Source: Pseudomonas anatoliensis (GTDB lineage: Bacteria; Pseudomonadota; Gammaproteobacteria; Pseudomonadales; Pseudomonadaceae). Taken from it: DNA of 64,000 nucleotides. This document shows, in pieces, positions 9,160 to 17,558 of this stretch. Location: assembly GCF_017976235.1 (NCBI RefSeq), contig NZ_JACVHC010000004.1, positions 232,699-296,698 on the forward strand, in the 5' to 3' direction. Made by a program: the position numbers and the translations under genes. The notes beneath the pieces were generated by a model that saw only the letters and a list, made by a program, of their open reading frames with translations, did no database searches and was not told the DNA's origin. Position 1 is the first letter of the stretch; every line of letters begins with the position of its first letter.

Positions 9160-10521
9160 ATGTCTGCTTCCACCGATAGCAAGTCACGCGGCTACTTCGA
9201 CAGTTTCGGCAAAAGCGCCGAGGTCGAGTTCATGCCGGAAACTGCCGGAGCTTCATTGCAGGATTCGCCGCGCTGGTCGCGGATCACCGTGTGGCTCGCG
9301 GCAGCCCTGTTGATCAGCGCTGTGGTCTGGGCCAAGTTCGCCGTGCTCGAAGAAGTGACCATGGGCGAAGGCAAGGCGATTCCGTCGAGCAAGGTTCAGG
9401 TGATCCAGAACCTTGAGGGCGGGATCGTCACCGAGCTTTTCGTCCGTGAAGGGCAAATGGTCAACAAGGGCGACACCCTGCTGCGTCTGGATGACACGCG
9501 TTTTTTGTCGAACAAGGGTGAAAGCGAGGCTGATCGATATGCCTTGACCGCACAGGTCGAACGGCTGTCGGCAGAGGCCGAGGGGCGGCCGTTCAAACTC
9601 TCCGCCGAGGTGATCGCCAAGGCCCCGCAAGTCGCTGAAGACGAACGCTCGCTGCACGAACAACGCCTGCGCCGACTGGCCAGTGAGCAACGTACCCTCA
9701 GCGAACAACTGCGGCAGAAGACTCAGGAACTGGCGGAATTTCGCTCCAAGCAAGGCCAGTTCAGTTCTAGCCTCGGCTTGCTGCAACAAGAGATGAACAT
9801 GTCCGAGCCGCTGGTCAAAAGCGGTGCGGTATCACCGGTGGAAATCCTGCGGCTCAAGCGCAGTGCGGTGGAGATTCGCGGCTCGCTGAGTGCGACAACC
9901 CTGGCGATCCCACGGGCCGAATCGGCGATTGCCGAAATCCGCAGCAAGATCGACGAATCGGAGCAAACCTTCCGCTCGGAAGCCGCCAAAGAGCTGAATG
10001 AGAAACGCACCGACCTGTCAAAAATCACCGCCTCGAGCATCGCCATCGACGATCGTGTGACGCGCACCACGGTGACCTCGCCGGTGCGTGGGGTGATCAA
10101 GCAGATGAAGGTCAACACCATCGGCGGCGTCGTCCAGCCAGGCAGCGACATGGTGGAAATCGTGCCGCTGGAAGACAACCTGCTGATCGAAGCCAAAGTG
10201 CGCCCGCAAGACGTCGCGTTCCTGCATCCGGGCCAGAAAGCCATGGTCAAGTTCAGTGCTTACGACTACACGATTTACGGTGGGCTGAGCGCCAAGCTTG
10301 AGCTGATTGGTGCCGACACGATTACTGATGACAAGGGCAACAGCTTCTACCTAATTCAGGTGCGTACCGATAAAAATCACCTTGGCGGGGATGTGAAACC
10401 GCTGCTGATCATTCCGGGGATGGTGGCGACGGTGGACATCATTACCGGGGAGAAAAGTGTGCTGGATTACCTGCTTAAACCGGTGCTCAAAGCCCGGACC
10501 GAGGCGATGCGCGAAAGATAA
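9160..10521 (+). CDS. HlyD-family type I secretion adaptor (LapC-like)
   Basis: Periplasmic adaptor that joins the ABC exporter to the outer-membrane channel. The 453-residue protein has a short cytoplasmic N-terminus, one membrane helix at about 44-62 (WLAAALLISAVVWAKFAVL), and a split lipoyl-like domain (GEGKAIPSSKVQVIQNLEGGIV). A long coiled coil spans about 125-300 and a beta-barrel HlyD_3 region closes the protein. The start is 10 bases after the ABC stop, and AGGAG overlaps that stop, so translation is probably coupled. A REP pair follows the stop codon. Confidence 0.93.
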   Translation: MSASTDSKSRGYFDSFGKSAEVEFMPETAGASLQDSPRWSRITVWLAAALLISAVVWAKFAVLEEVTMGEGKAIPSSKVQVIQNLEGGIVTELFVREGQMVNKGDTLLRLDDTRFLSNKGESEADRYALTAQVERLSAEAEGRPFKLSAEVIAKAPQVAEDERSLHEQRLRRLASEQRTLSEQLRQKTQELAEFRSKQGQFSSSLGLLQQEMNMSEPLVKSGAVSPVEILRLKRSAVEIRGSLSATTLAIPRAESAIAEIRSKIDESEQTFRSEAAKELNEKRTDLSKITASSIAIDDRVTRTTVTSPVRGVIKQMKVNTIGGVVQPGSDMVEIVPLEDNLLIEAKVRPQDVAFLHPGQKAMVKFSAYDYTIYGGLSAKLELIGADTITDDKGNSFYLIQVRTDKNHLGGDVKPLLIIPGMVATVDIITGEKSVLDYLLKPVLKARTEAMRER

Positions 10522-10616
10522 GATCAAAAGATCGCAGCCTTCGGCAGCTCCTACAAAAGCTGTGGCGCTCGCAAAACCCCATGTAGGAGCTGCCGCAGGC
10601 TGCGATCTTTTGATCT
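10521..10616. repeat. REP pair, GTAGGAGCTGCCG family
   Basis: Two family members in outward orientation, each with the AAAAGATCGCAGCC tail, separated by about 25 bases. They directly follow the secretion operon and may end or stabilise its transcript. Confidence 0.93.
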
Positions 10617-10644
10617 GGATTTTGTGGTGAATGATCTGGCGCTA

Positions 10645-10732
10645 TCGCTGGCAAGCCAGCTCCCACAGGTTTTTGTGATGTTCACAGATTTTGTGTTCGA
10701 CATGGATACTGTGGGAGCTGGCTTGCCAGCGA
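10645..10732. repeat. REP pair of a second family (TCGCTGGCAAGCCAGCTCCC)
   Basis: Inverted copies at 10645-10668 and 10709-10732 flank a 40-base spacer. This is unrelated in sequence to the neighbouring REP pair; each copy has its own small palindrome TGGCAAGCCA. Confidence 0.9.
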
Positions 10733-10753
10733 TTAGGCCAGCAAAAACACCGA

Positions 10754-11353
10754 TCATTTTTCAGCATGATTACGCTGAAAAGTCTCCTCCCCCATCGCTG
10801 CAATCTGCCCCTCGATCAACGCTTCAAAAGGTTTAAGCAACGGTTCGAATGATGTCGGCGCTTCCAGCGTCTGCAACGCCTGCACAATCGCCTCGATGGT
10901 CGATAACGCCCCAGGCCCCGGCGCCTTGCGTAACCGATACCGCGACACCGCGCCCTGCGCCAGTGTCACCCGTGGCAACGCCGCCAACAGTGGATTTAGG
11001 TGCAGCATCTTGCGCGCCTTGCGCCAGGTGCCGTCCGGCACGACCAGCAACAGCGGTTCATCAGACGCGCCATAAGCCTGCATCGGCTGCGCATCGTCCG
11101 CGGGAAACAGCAGCCGCGCCTGATAGCCCGGCTGGTCCAGCAGTGTCGGCAAATCCGCAAATACCTCACCGACAATCAGCTCGGCATTGGTCAGCCCCAG
11201 CGCAGCCAGACGCGCGGTATTCAACGCATGATTGACCTCGCTCGGATGCTGCAACAGCAACACCCGGGTGCGGCTGTCGAGGCTCGGGATCAATGGGCAA
11301 AGGCAATGGGTTTGTGGGCGCAGGCAGCGCGGGCATTGGACTCTGGACATCAT
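10754..11353 (-). CDS. DTW-domain tRNA-uridine aminocarboxypropyltransferase (TapT/YfiP-like)
   Basis: Predicted to transfer the 3-amino-3-carboxypropyl group of S-adenosylmethionine to a tRNA uridine (acp3U), as shown for E. coli TapT. The 199-residue protein has four N-terminal cysteines (CPRCLRPQTHCLC), probably zinc-binding, and the diagnostic DGTWRKARKM segment at about residues 107-116. The start ATG lies 2 bases after the stop of the upstream LysR gene, so the two are very likely co-transcribed and translationally coupled, although no functional link is obvious. Confidence 0.87.
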   Translation of the reverse strand: MMSRVQCPRCLRPQTHCLCPLIPSLDSRTRVLLLQHPSEVNHALNTARLAALGLTNAELIVGEVFADLPTLLDQPGYQARLLFPADDAQPMQAYGASDEPLLLVVPDGTWRKARKMLHLNPLLAALPRVTLAQGAVSRYRLRKAPGPGALSTIEAIVQALQTLEAPTSFEPLLKPFEALIEGQIAAMGEETFQRNHAEK

Positions 11354-11355
11354 TT

Positions 11356-12249
11356 TTACGCCTGGTTGAGCTGTGCTTTGAGCAAATCGCGGAAAGTCTG
11401 GATCAGCGGTTCGCGGCTGCGGCCACGGCGCATGATCATCGAAAATGGCGCCTGGTAGCCGAAGGTCGCTGGCAGCAACACGCGCAAATCGCCCTTGTCA
11501 GCCCAGGCCTGGGCGTAGTGCTCCGGCAGATAACCGATGTAGGCGCCGGACAGCACCAGAATCAACTGCGCCTCCATACTTTCTACCGTCGCCGCGCTGT
11601 GTTTGAAACCGTGGCGAGCCAGCTCTGCCTGGCTCCAGTAGCCACGACCGACCATGCGTTGCTGGGTGATGACTTGCTCGGGAATCCGTCGCTCGTTAAA
11701 CAACGGGTGACGACTGCTGCAATACAGCCAGTGCTGCTCACGGTACAGCGGCATGTAAATCAGACCGCTCATGCGCGTGGAGAACGCACCAATTGCCAGA
11801 TCGAGGCGGTTGTCCTGCACGCCGAGTTGCAGTTCGTAGGGGCTCATTACCGACAGGTGCAAATGCACGGCCGGGTGTTCCTGACTGTAGGCACCGATGG
11901 CTTCGGCGAACGGCAACGCCTTGTCGCTGACAGTGGAGTCGATCACCCCGAGGTTGAGCGTGCCGCGCAATTCGCCCTTTAGCGCGGCGGCATATTGCTC
12001 GAACCCTTCGAGCTCGGCGAGCAGGCGCAGGGTTTCCTGATGAAACAGTTCCCCTTTGCTGGTAAGGCTGAAACCACCGCGGCCGCGATGGCACAACACC
12101 AGACCGAGCGCGGCTTCGAGCTGGCTCATGTAGGTGCTGATCGCCGAGGTCGAGAGGTTGAGTTCCTGCTGGGCGTTGGCGAAACCCTGATGGCGCACGA
12201 CGCTGACGAAGATGCGTAACAGTTTCAGGTCGGGTAAAGCGTTGGCCAT
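11356..12249 (-). CDS. gbuR: LysR-family regulator next to gbuA (GbuR-like)
   Basis: LysR-type transcription factor of 297 residues: winged HTH at about 5-65 (LLRIFVSVVRHQGFANAQQELN) and an effector-binding domain after residue 90. The start is the ATG at 12249, with GGAG 7 bases upstream; the frame also has earlier starts lacking a ribosome site. It is divergent from the guanidinobutyrase gene, the arrangement known for gbuR-gbuA in P. aeruginosa (PA1422-PA1421), so it probably activates gbuA in response to a guanidino compound. A strong dyad at 12428-12451 in the shared upstream region is the candidate operator. Confidence 0.8.
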   Translation of the reverse strand: MANALPDLKLLRIFVSVVRHQGFANAQQELNLSTSAISTYMSQLEAALGLVLCHRGRGGFSLTSKGELFHQETLRLLAELEGFEQYAAALKGELRGTLNLGVIDSTVSDKALPFAEAIGAYSQEHPAVHLHLSVMSPYELQLGVQDNRLDLAIGAFSTRMSGLIYMPLYREQHWLYCSSRHPLFNERRIPEQVITQQRMVGRGYWSQAELARHGFKHSAATVESMEAQLILVLSGAYIGYLPEHYAQAWADKGDLRVLLPATFGYQAPFSMIMRRGRSREPLIQTFRDLLKAQLNQA

Positions 12250-12287
12250 GTTTACTCCACACATCATCCAGATTTAAACCACAACCC

Positions 12288-12386
12288 TGTAGGAGCTGCC
12301 GCAGGCTGCGATCTTTTGATCTTGATTTTTGCCAGCCTTGGGGCCGCTGAAGATCAAAGGATCGCAGCCTTCGGCAGCTCCTGCAG
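12288..12386. repeat. REP pair, GTAGGAGCTGCCG family
   Basis: Inverted copies separated by a 30-base spacer, placed between the regulator start and the gbuA operator dyad. It is one of the few pairs sitting in a divergent promoter region and not behind a gene. Confidence 0.9.
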
Positions 12387-12427
12387 AGGCAATCAGCAGT
12401 GGGAGAAGTCTAGCGTGGGCCTTGCCA

Positions 12428-12451
12428 TTAGTTTAGAAAAATCTGAACTAA
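12428..12451. promoter_or_regulatory. Candidate LysR operator upstream of gbuA
   Basis: The arms TTAGTTTAGA and TCTGAACTAA are complementary except at one position and are separated by AAAA, giving a 24-bp dyad. It lies between the divergent LysR and gbuA genes, 124 bp before the gbuA start, and contains T-N11-A spacings expected for LysR regulators. The binding protein is inferred from position only. Confidence 0.6.
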
Positions 12452-12574
12452 GTATTTGCCCGTAGCGATTCTTCCCCTTCACTACATTTCGCAGAATCGG
12501 CCCCACAGCGGCGTCCGAACCTTTGCTGAACGGCGCGCCGACATAAATAAAACAAAGACGATGAGGCCCTACCC

Positions 12575-13525
12575 GTGGACAAGATTCTTCACCAACCACT
12601 GGGCGGCAACGAAATGCCGCGCTTCGGCGGCATCGCCACCATGCTCCGACTTCCCCACTTGCCAACCGCTGCCGGCCTGGACGCTGCCTTTGTAGGCGTG
12701 CCGCTGGACATCGGTACTTCGCTGCGCCCCGGCACCCGGTTCGGACCGCGCGACATCCGCGCCGAATCGGTGATGATCCGCCCGTACAACATGGCCACCG
12801 GCGCTGCGCCGTTCGATTCGCTGTCGGTTGCCGACATCGGTGACGTCGCGATCAACACCTTCAACCTGCTCGACGCCGTGCGCATCATTGAAGAAGCCTA
12901 CGACAACATCCTCGAACACAACGTGATTCCGATGACCCTGGGTGGCGACCACACCATCACCCTGCCGATCCTGCGTGCGATTCACAAAAAGCACGGCAAG
13001 GTGGGTCTGGTACACATCGACGCTCACGCTGACGTCAACGACCACATGTTCGGCGAGAAAATCGCCCACGGTACGACCTTCCGTCGTGCTGTCGAAGAAG
13101 GTCTGCTGGACTGCGATCGCGTGGTGCAAATTGGTTTGCGCGCCCAGGGTTACACCGCTGATGACTTCAACTGGAGCCGTAATCAGGGTTTCCGCGTGGT
13201 GCAGGCCGAAGAGTGCTGGCACAAGTCGCTGGCGCCGCTGATGGCCGAAGTCCGCGAGAAAGTCGGCGGCGGTCCGGTGTACCTGAGCTTCGACATCGAT
13301 GGCATCGATCCGGCCTGGGCACCTGGCACAGGCACCCCGGAAATCGGTGGCCTGACGACCATTCAGGCGATTGAGATCATTCGCGGCTGCCAAGGCCTCG
13401 ACCTGATCGGTTGCGATCTGGTAGAAGTCTCGCCCGCTTACGACACCACCGGCAACACCTCGCTGCTGGCCGCCAACCTGCTGTACGAAATGCTCTGCGT
13501 ACTGCCTGGCGTAGTCCATCGCTGA
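12575..13525 (+). CDS. gbuA: Ureohydrolase, guanidinobutyrase/agmatinase (GbuA-like)
   Basis: Manganese enzyme hydrolysing 4-guanidinobutyrate (or agmatine) to urea and 4-aminobutyrate (or putrescine), part of arginine catabolism. The 316-residue product shows all metal ligands of the ureohydrolase family: GGDH at 123-126, HIDAHAD at 147-153 and FDIDGIDP at 239-246. The start is a GTG with GAGG about 8 bases upstream. The choice of guanidinobutyrase over agmatinase follows from the gene order LysR-gbuA-small protein-two transporters, which I recall from PA1422-PA1418; sequence alone does not fix the substrate. Confidence 0.88.
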   Translation: MDKILHQPLGGNEMPRFGGIATMLRLPHLPTAAGLDAAFVGVPLDIGTSLRPGTRFGPRDIRAESVMIRPYNMATGAAPFDSLSVADIGDVAINTFNLLDAVRIIEEAYDNILEHNVIPMTLGGDHTITLPILRAIHKKHGKVGLVHIDAHADVNDHMFGEKIAHGTTFRRAVEEGLLDCDRVVQIGLRAQGYTADDFNWSRNQGFRVVQAEECWHKSLAPLMAEVREKVGGGPVYLSFDIDGIDPAWAPGTGTPEIGGLTTIQAIEIIRGCQGLDLIGCDLVEVSPAYDTTGNTSLLAANLLYEMLCVLPGVVHR

Positions 13526-13535
13526 GGATCGGTTC

Positions 13536-13958
13536 ATGAACGAACATGATCAGGTTTTGCATGCGGCGGCCGAACTGGTTTCAGCCTTCGCACGCAATGA
13601 TCGCGAAGCCTACTTCGGCGCATTCAGCGCCGACGCCAGCTTCGTGTTCTACACCCTCGAACAGCCGCTGCTGTCGCGCGATGCCTATCAGGCGTTGTGG
13701 GACGGCTGGCGCGCCGAGGATGGCTTCGAGGTGCTTTCCTGCACCTCGAGCAACGCCTTCGTCAGCCTGCAAGGTGACGTGGCGATTTTCATCCATGACG
13801 TGGCCACCGAGCTGCGCATGCAAGGGGAGCAACACTTCAGCCAGGAGCGCGAGACGATTGTTTTCAAGAAACAAACGTCGAGCCTAGAACAACAAGGCCA
13901 TTGGCTGGCCTGCCACGAACATTTGTCCGCAATGCCGGAAGGGCTGCCACCCCCTTAG
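13536..13958 (+). CDS. NTF2/SnoaL-like small protein of the gbu cluster
   Basis: 140-residue protein with the cone fold signature of NTF2-like proteins: an N-terminal helix (AAELVSAFARNDREAYFGAFS), then ADASFVFYTLEQPL and a central strand-rich part. Such proteins act as small enzymes or ligand binders; no specific function can be assigned. The start is 10 bases after the gbuA stop, with the GAGG site overlapping that stop, so it belongs to the gbu transcript. It occupies the position of PA1420. A pseudo-enzymatic or transport-accessory role is speculative. Confidence 0.75.
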   Translation: MNEHDQVLHAAAELVSAFARNDREAYFGAFSADASFVFYTLEQPLLSRDAYQALWDGWRAEDGFEVLSCTSSNAFVSLQGDVAIFIHDVATELRMQGEQHFSQERETIVFKKQTSSLEQQGHWLACHEHLSAMPEGLPPP

Positions 13959-14013
13959 CCAAAACAGGTGACGCTCACGCACGATGAGCGCGCCTTTATG
14001 ATCGGAGCAGATC

Positions 14014-15516
14014 ATGAATAACAACAACAACGAAAAAAGCCTTCGCAGCATTGAAACAAACGGGGTCGAACAGATCCCGGATCATGAGCGTGACGCCCGG
14101 CCCAGCGACCTGTTTCGCTTGATCTTCGGCGGCGCCAATACCTTTGCCACCGCTGTACTCGGCAGCTTCCCGGTGCTGTTCGGTCTGTCTTTTCAGGCTG
14201 GCGTCTGGGCGATTGTGCTGGGTGTGCTGGTCGGTGCGCTGATTCTGGCGCCGATGGGGCTGTTCGGCCCGCTCAACGGCACCAATAACGCCGTGTCTTC
14301 CGGTGCGCACTTCGGCGTGCATGGGCGGATCGTTGGTTCCTTCCTGTCGTTGCTGACCGCTATCGCATTCTTCTCGCTCTCGGTGTGGAGTTCGGGTGAT
14401 GCATTGGTTGGCGGCGCCAAACGCCTGCTCGACCTGCCGGAAACCGACCTCACGCTCGGCCTGGCCTACGGGCTGTTCGCGCTGCTGGTGCTGACGGTTT
14501 GCATCTACGGCTTTCGCTTCATGTTGTGGGTCAACCGCATTGCGGTGTGGGCCGCGAGCCTGTTGTTCCTGCTCGGCATCTTCGCCTTTGCCCCCGCCTT
14601 CGACAGCCAATACGCCGGCAGTGTGGCCATGGGTCAGGCCGGGTTCTGGGCGGCGTTCATCGGTGCCGCGCTGGTGGCCATGAGCAACCCGATTTCCTTC
14701 GGAGCATTCCTCGGCGACTGGTCTCGCTACATTCCCCGCGAAACGCCGAAGGGCCGCATCATGTTCGCAGTGGTCGCCGCGCAACTGGCGACACTGATTC
14801 CGTTCCTGTTCGGCCTGGCCACCGCGACCATCGTGGCGATCAAGGCGCCGGACTACATTGCGGCCAACAACTATGTCGGCGGGCTGCTGGCGGTGTCGCC
14901 GAGCTGGTTCTTCCTGCCGGTGTGCCTGATTGCGGTGATCGGCGGCATGTCCACCGGCACCACGTCGCTGTATGGCACCGGGCTGGACATGTCGAGCGTG
15001 TTTCCGCGGGTGTTGTCTCGGGTCAAGGCGACCCTGCTGATCGGCGTCATGTCGATTGCCTTCATCTTCATCGGACGCTTTGCGGCGAACCTGGTGCAGA
15101 GCGTGTCGACCTTCGCCGTGCTGATCATCACCTGCACCACGCCATGGATGGTGATCATGATCATCGGCCTGGTGGTGCGTCGCGGCTTTTACTGCCCGGA
15201 TGACCTGCAAGTGTTCACGCGCGGCGAACAAGGCGGACGCTACTGGTTCACCCACGGCTGGAACTGGCGGGGCCTGGGCGCGTGGATCCCGAGCGCGGCC
15301 GTTGGTCTGTTCTTCGTCAACCTGCCGGGGCAGTTCGTCGGCCCACTGGGTGAGTTGGCGGGGGGCATCGACATCAGTTTGCCGGTGACTCTGGGGCTGG
15401 CCTCGGTGGTGTACCTGACGCTGCTGCGCCTGTTTCCGGAACCGCGCGAAGTGTTTGGGCCCAAGGATGTCCGCCGCGAAGCCGCTGAGAAAACCGAACT
15501 GCGTCAGGCCGCCTGA
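14014..15516 (+). CDS. NCS1-family purine/cytosine permease-like transporter
   Basis: Inner-membrane symporter of 500 residues with about 12 hydrophobic helices, the first at about 40-75 (FATAVLGSFPVLFGLSFQAGV). The cytoplasmic N-terminus contains a poly-Asn stretch (MNNNNNEKS). The family takes up nucleobases and related ring or guanidine-like compounds; here the gbu context suggests uptake of a guanidino compound, which is an inference. The start has GGAG at 6 bases. It sits 55 bp after the NTF2-like gene and before a second transporter, in the order of PA1419. Confidence 0.85.
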   Translation: MNNNNNEKSLRSIETNGVEQIPDHERDARPSDLFRLIFGGANTFATAVLGSFPVLFGLSFQAGVWAIVLGVLVGALILAPMGLFGPLNGTNNAVSSGAHFGVHGRIVGSFLSLLTAIAFFSLSVWSSGDALVGGAKRLLDLPETDLTLGLAYGLFALLVLTVCIYGFRFMLWVNRIAVWAASLLFLLGIFAFAPAFDSQYAGSVAMGQAGFWAAFIGAALVAMSNPISFGAFLGDWSRYIPRETPKGRIMFAVVAAQLATLIPFLFGLATATIVAIKAPDYIAANNYVGGLLAVSPSWFFLPVCLIAVIGGMSTGTTSLYGTGLDMSSVFPRVLSRVKATLLIGVMSIAFIFIGRFAANLVQSVSTFAVLIITCTTPWMVIMIIGLVVRRGFYCPDDLQVFTRGEQGGRYWFTHGWNWRGLGAWIPSAAVGLFFVNLPGQFVGPLGELAGGIDISLPVTLGLASVVYLTLLRLFPEPREVFGPKDVRREAAEKTELRQAA

Positions 15517-15527
15517 CGCAAATCCCC

Positions 15528-15616
15528 TGTAGGAGTGAGCCTGCTCGCGATGACTGCAGCACATCCCACACAGATGTGACTCACAGACCGCTATCGCGAG
15601 CAGGCTCACTCCTACA
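15528..15616. repeat. REP pair of a third family (GTAGGAGTGAGCCTGCTCGC)
   Basis: Inverted copies around a 40-base spacer, each containing the palindrome GAGCCTGCTC or its complement. It sits between the two transporter genes of the gbu cluster. Confidence 0.9.
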
Positions 15617-15668
15617 AGGGAACTGAATTCAGCCTCAACATAAAAAAGACAATCGGAGACACGCCATC

Positions 15669-17048
15669 ATGGCTTTGGATTTATTCGTCGTCCTCATCTA
15701 CGCCGCCGGCATGCTTTTGCTCGGCTATTTCGGCATGCGCAAGGCCAAGACCAACGAGGACTTCCTCGTTGCCGGTCGTAACCTCGGCCCGAGCCTGTAC
15801 ATGGGCACCATGGCCGCGACGGTGCTTGGTGGTGCGTCCACTGTCGGCACCGTGCGCCTGGGCTACGTGCATGGCATTTCCGGTTTCTGGCTGTGCGCGG
15901 CACTGGGTTGCGGCATCGTTGCGCTGAACCTGTTTTTGGCCAAACCGCTGCTGAAGCTGAAGATCTACACCGTGACCCAGGTTCTGGAAAAACGCTACAA
16001 CCCGATGGCCCGCTCGGCGAGCGCGGTCATCATGCTGGCCTACGCGCTGATGATCGGCGTGACCTCGATTCTGGCGATCGGCACCGTCCTGCAAGTGCTG
16101 TTTGACCTGCCATTCTGGGTCTCGGTACTCGTCGGTGGTGGCGTGGTGGTGATCTATTCGGCGATTGGCGGCATGTGGTCGCTGACCCTCACCGACATCG
16201 TCCAGTTCATCATCAAGACCGTTGGCCTGATGTTCATCCTGTTGCCGATCTGCCTGTACCGCGTCGGCGGTTGGGATGAACTGGTGCTGAAACTGCCTGC
16301 GACCGCATTCAGCTTCACCACCATCGGTTGGGACACGATCATCACCTACTTCATGATCTACTTCTTCGGCATCCTCATCGGTCAGGACATCTGGCAACGG
16401 GTGTTCACCGTCAAGACCGCCAAAGTCGCGCAATACGCCGGCAGCATCGCGGGCATCTATTGCATCATCTATGGCCTCGCCTGTGCACTGATCGGCATGG
16501 CCGCGCACGTACTGATCCCGGATCTGGACAACGTCAACAACGCCTTCGCCGCGATCGTCAAACTGTCGCTGCCGGACGGTATCCGGGGTCTGGTGATCGC
16601 TGCCGCACTGGCCGCCATGATGTCCACTGCCAGCGCCGGCCTGCTCGCCGCCGCCACCACGCTGACCGAAGACCTGCTGCCGAAACTGCGCGGCGGCAAG
16701 CCATCGAGCCTGCGTATCAACCGTTTGTTCACCCTGCTGACCGGCATCGTCGTGCTCGGCATCGCGCTGGTGGTAAACGACGTGATCAGCGCTCTGACCC
16801 TGGCCTACAACCTGTTGGTGGGCGGCATGCTGGTGCCACTGATCGGTGCGATCTTCTGGAAACGCGCGACCACCGCCGGCGCTATCGCCAGCATGGGCCT
16901 GGGCTTTGCCACGGCGCTGCTGTTCATGTTCAAGGACGGTCTGGACGCCAACACACCGATCTACTACAGCCTGGCTGTGGGTCTGGTGAGTTTTGTGGTG
17001 GTCAGCCTGATGTCGCCGCGCCCCGCTACGATGGCCAGCGCGATCTGA
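15669..17048 (+). CDS. Sodium:solute symporter (SSS family)
   Basis: Sodium-coupled inner-membrane symporter of 459 residues with about 13 helices. It begins with a helix at residues 3-20 and the conserved FLVAGRNLGP loop at about 33-42, followed by MGTMAATVLGGASTVG and later AALAAMMSTASAGLLAAATT, the sodium-site region of SSS proteins. Its substrate is unknown; position (PA1418-like, behind gbuA) suggests a guanidino compound or a product of its hydrolysis. The gene is followed by a strong terminator, closing the gbu cluster. Confidence 0.87.
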   Translation: MALDLFVVLIYAAGMLLLGYFGMRKAKTNEDFLVAGRNLGPSLYMGTMAATVLGGASTVGTVRLGYVHGISGFWLCAALGCGIVALNLFLAKPLLKLKIYTVTQVLEKRYNPMARSASAVIMLAYALMIGVTSILAIGTVLQVLFDLPFWVSVLVGGGVVVIYSAIGGMWSLTLTDIVQFIIKTVGLMFILLPICLYRVGGWDELVLKLPATAFSFTTIGWDTIITYFMIYFFGILIGQDIWQRVFTVKTAKVAQYAGSIAGIYCIIYGLACALIGMAAHVLIPDLDNVNNAFAAIVKLSLPDGIRGLVIAAALAAMMSTASAGLLAAATTLTEDLLPKLRGGKPSSLRINRLFTLLTGIVVLGIALVVNDVISALTLAYNLLVGGMLVPLIGAIFWKRATTAGAIASMGLGFATALLFMFKDGLDANTPIYYSLAVGLVSFVVVSLMSPRPATMASAI

Positions 17049-17079
17049 GCTTGATGTAACGAACGATTGCTTTCTTCGA

Positions 17080-17114
17080 CGGGTGTGGCGTCGGTTGCCA
17101 CACCCGTTTTTTTT
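17080..17114 (+). terminator. Rho-independent terminator after the symporter gene
   Basis: A perfect 10-bp stem CGGGTGTGGC/GCCACACCCG at 17080-17089 and 17097-17106 with a 7-base loop, followed by eight T residues. Confidence 0.93.
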
Positions 17115-17184
17115 CGCCTGGAGGAAAGCGTGAAGACCGCGAATGACTTGAGCCGGTTTTTACCGATGATCTGGGGCACTGAAA

Positions 17185-17255
17185 GCAAAAGATCGCAGCC
17201 TCCGGCAGCTCCTACACTTCTCTGTAGGAGCTGCCGGAGGCTGCGATCTCTTGAT
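17185..17255. repeat. REP pair, GTAGGAGCTGCCG family (CCGGAGG variant)
   Basis: Inverted copies with almost no spacer and a CCGGAGG core in place of CCGCAGG. It lies between converging gene ends, 32 bp beyond the stop of the small minus-strand gene. Confidence 0.9.
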
Positions 17256-17287
17256 CGTGAGTCTCTTGACCCTTCACATCAGGGACA

Positions 17288-17416
17288 TTACCGCCGACGA
17301 GGCTGGCGCCGACGCTGTTCGTCGTCCGTGCGGATCGGTACCGGTTGCAGAGGCGGTTCGATCAAGCCGAGGGCAACACCCAAATCATGCAGCCAGTTTT
17401 GAATTTTCTCTTTCAT
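17288..17416 (-). CDS. 42-residue small protein, PA1414-like
   Basis: Small basic protein beginning MKEKIQNWLHDLGVALGLIE and ending in an arginine-rich tail (DDEQRRRQPRRR), with a predicted amphipathic helix at residues 3-19. The ATG at 17416 has AAGGGGG 7 bases upstream; the ATG at 17422 overlaps that site and is less likely. Sequence and position close to the gbu cluster match my recollection of PA1414, a low-oxygen-induced P. aeruginosa gene next to the sRNA SicX. I do not see a clear ANR box (TTGAT-N4-ATCAA) upstream here. Function is unknown. Confidence 0.7.
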   Translation of the reverse strand: MKEKIQNWLHDLGVALGLIEPPLQPVPIRTDDEQRRRQPRRR

Positions 17417-17558
17417 CGTCATGCCCCCTTCAGGGTGGTGCTGAGCGGCCGGAATTCTGAGGCCGCTTCGCACTGATAATAGTCCGAAGTCCTACGCAAT
17501 GCTCGGCCAAATCCGCAATGATCTGTTACTGAATTGAACAGAGTGCGCTGCCATTGGT

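Noticed and set aside
13996-15609. 537-codon minus-strand frame
   Set aside because: Opposite the NCS1 permease; very rich in His, Gln, Arg and Glu, as expected from reading helix-coding DNA backwards.
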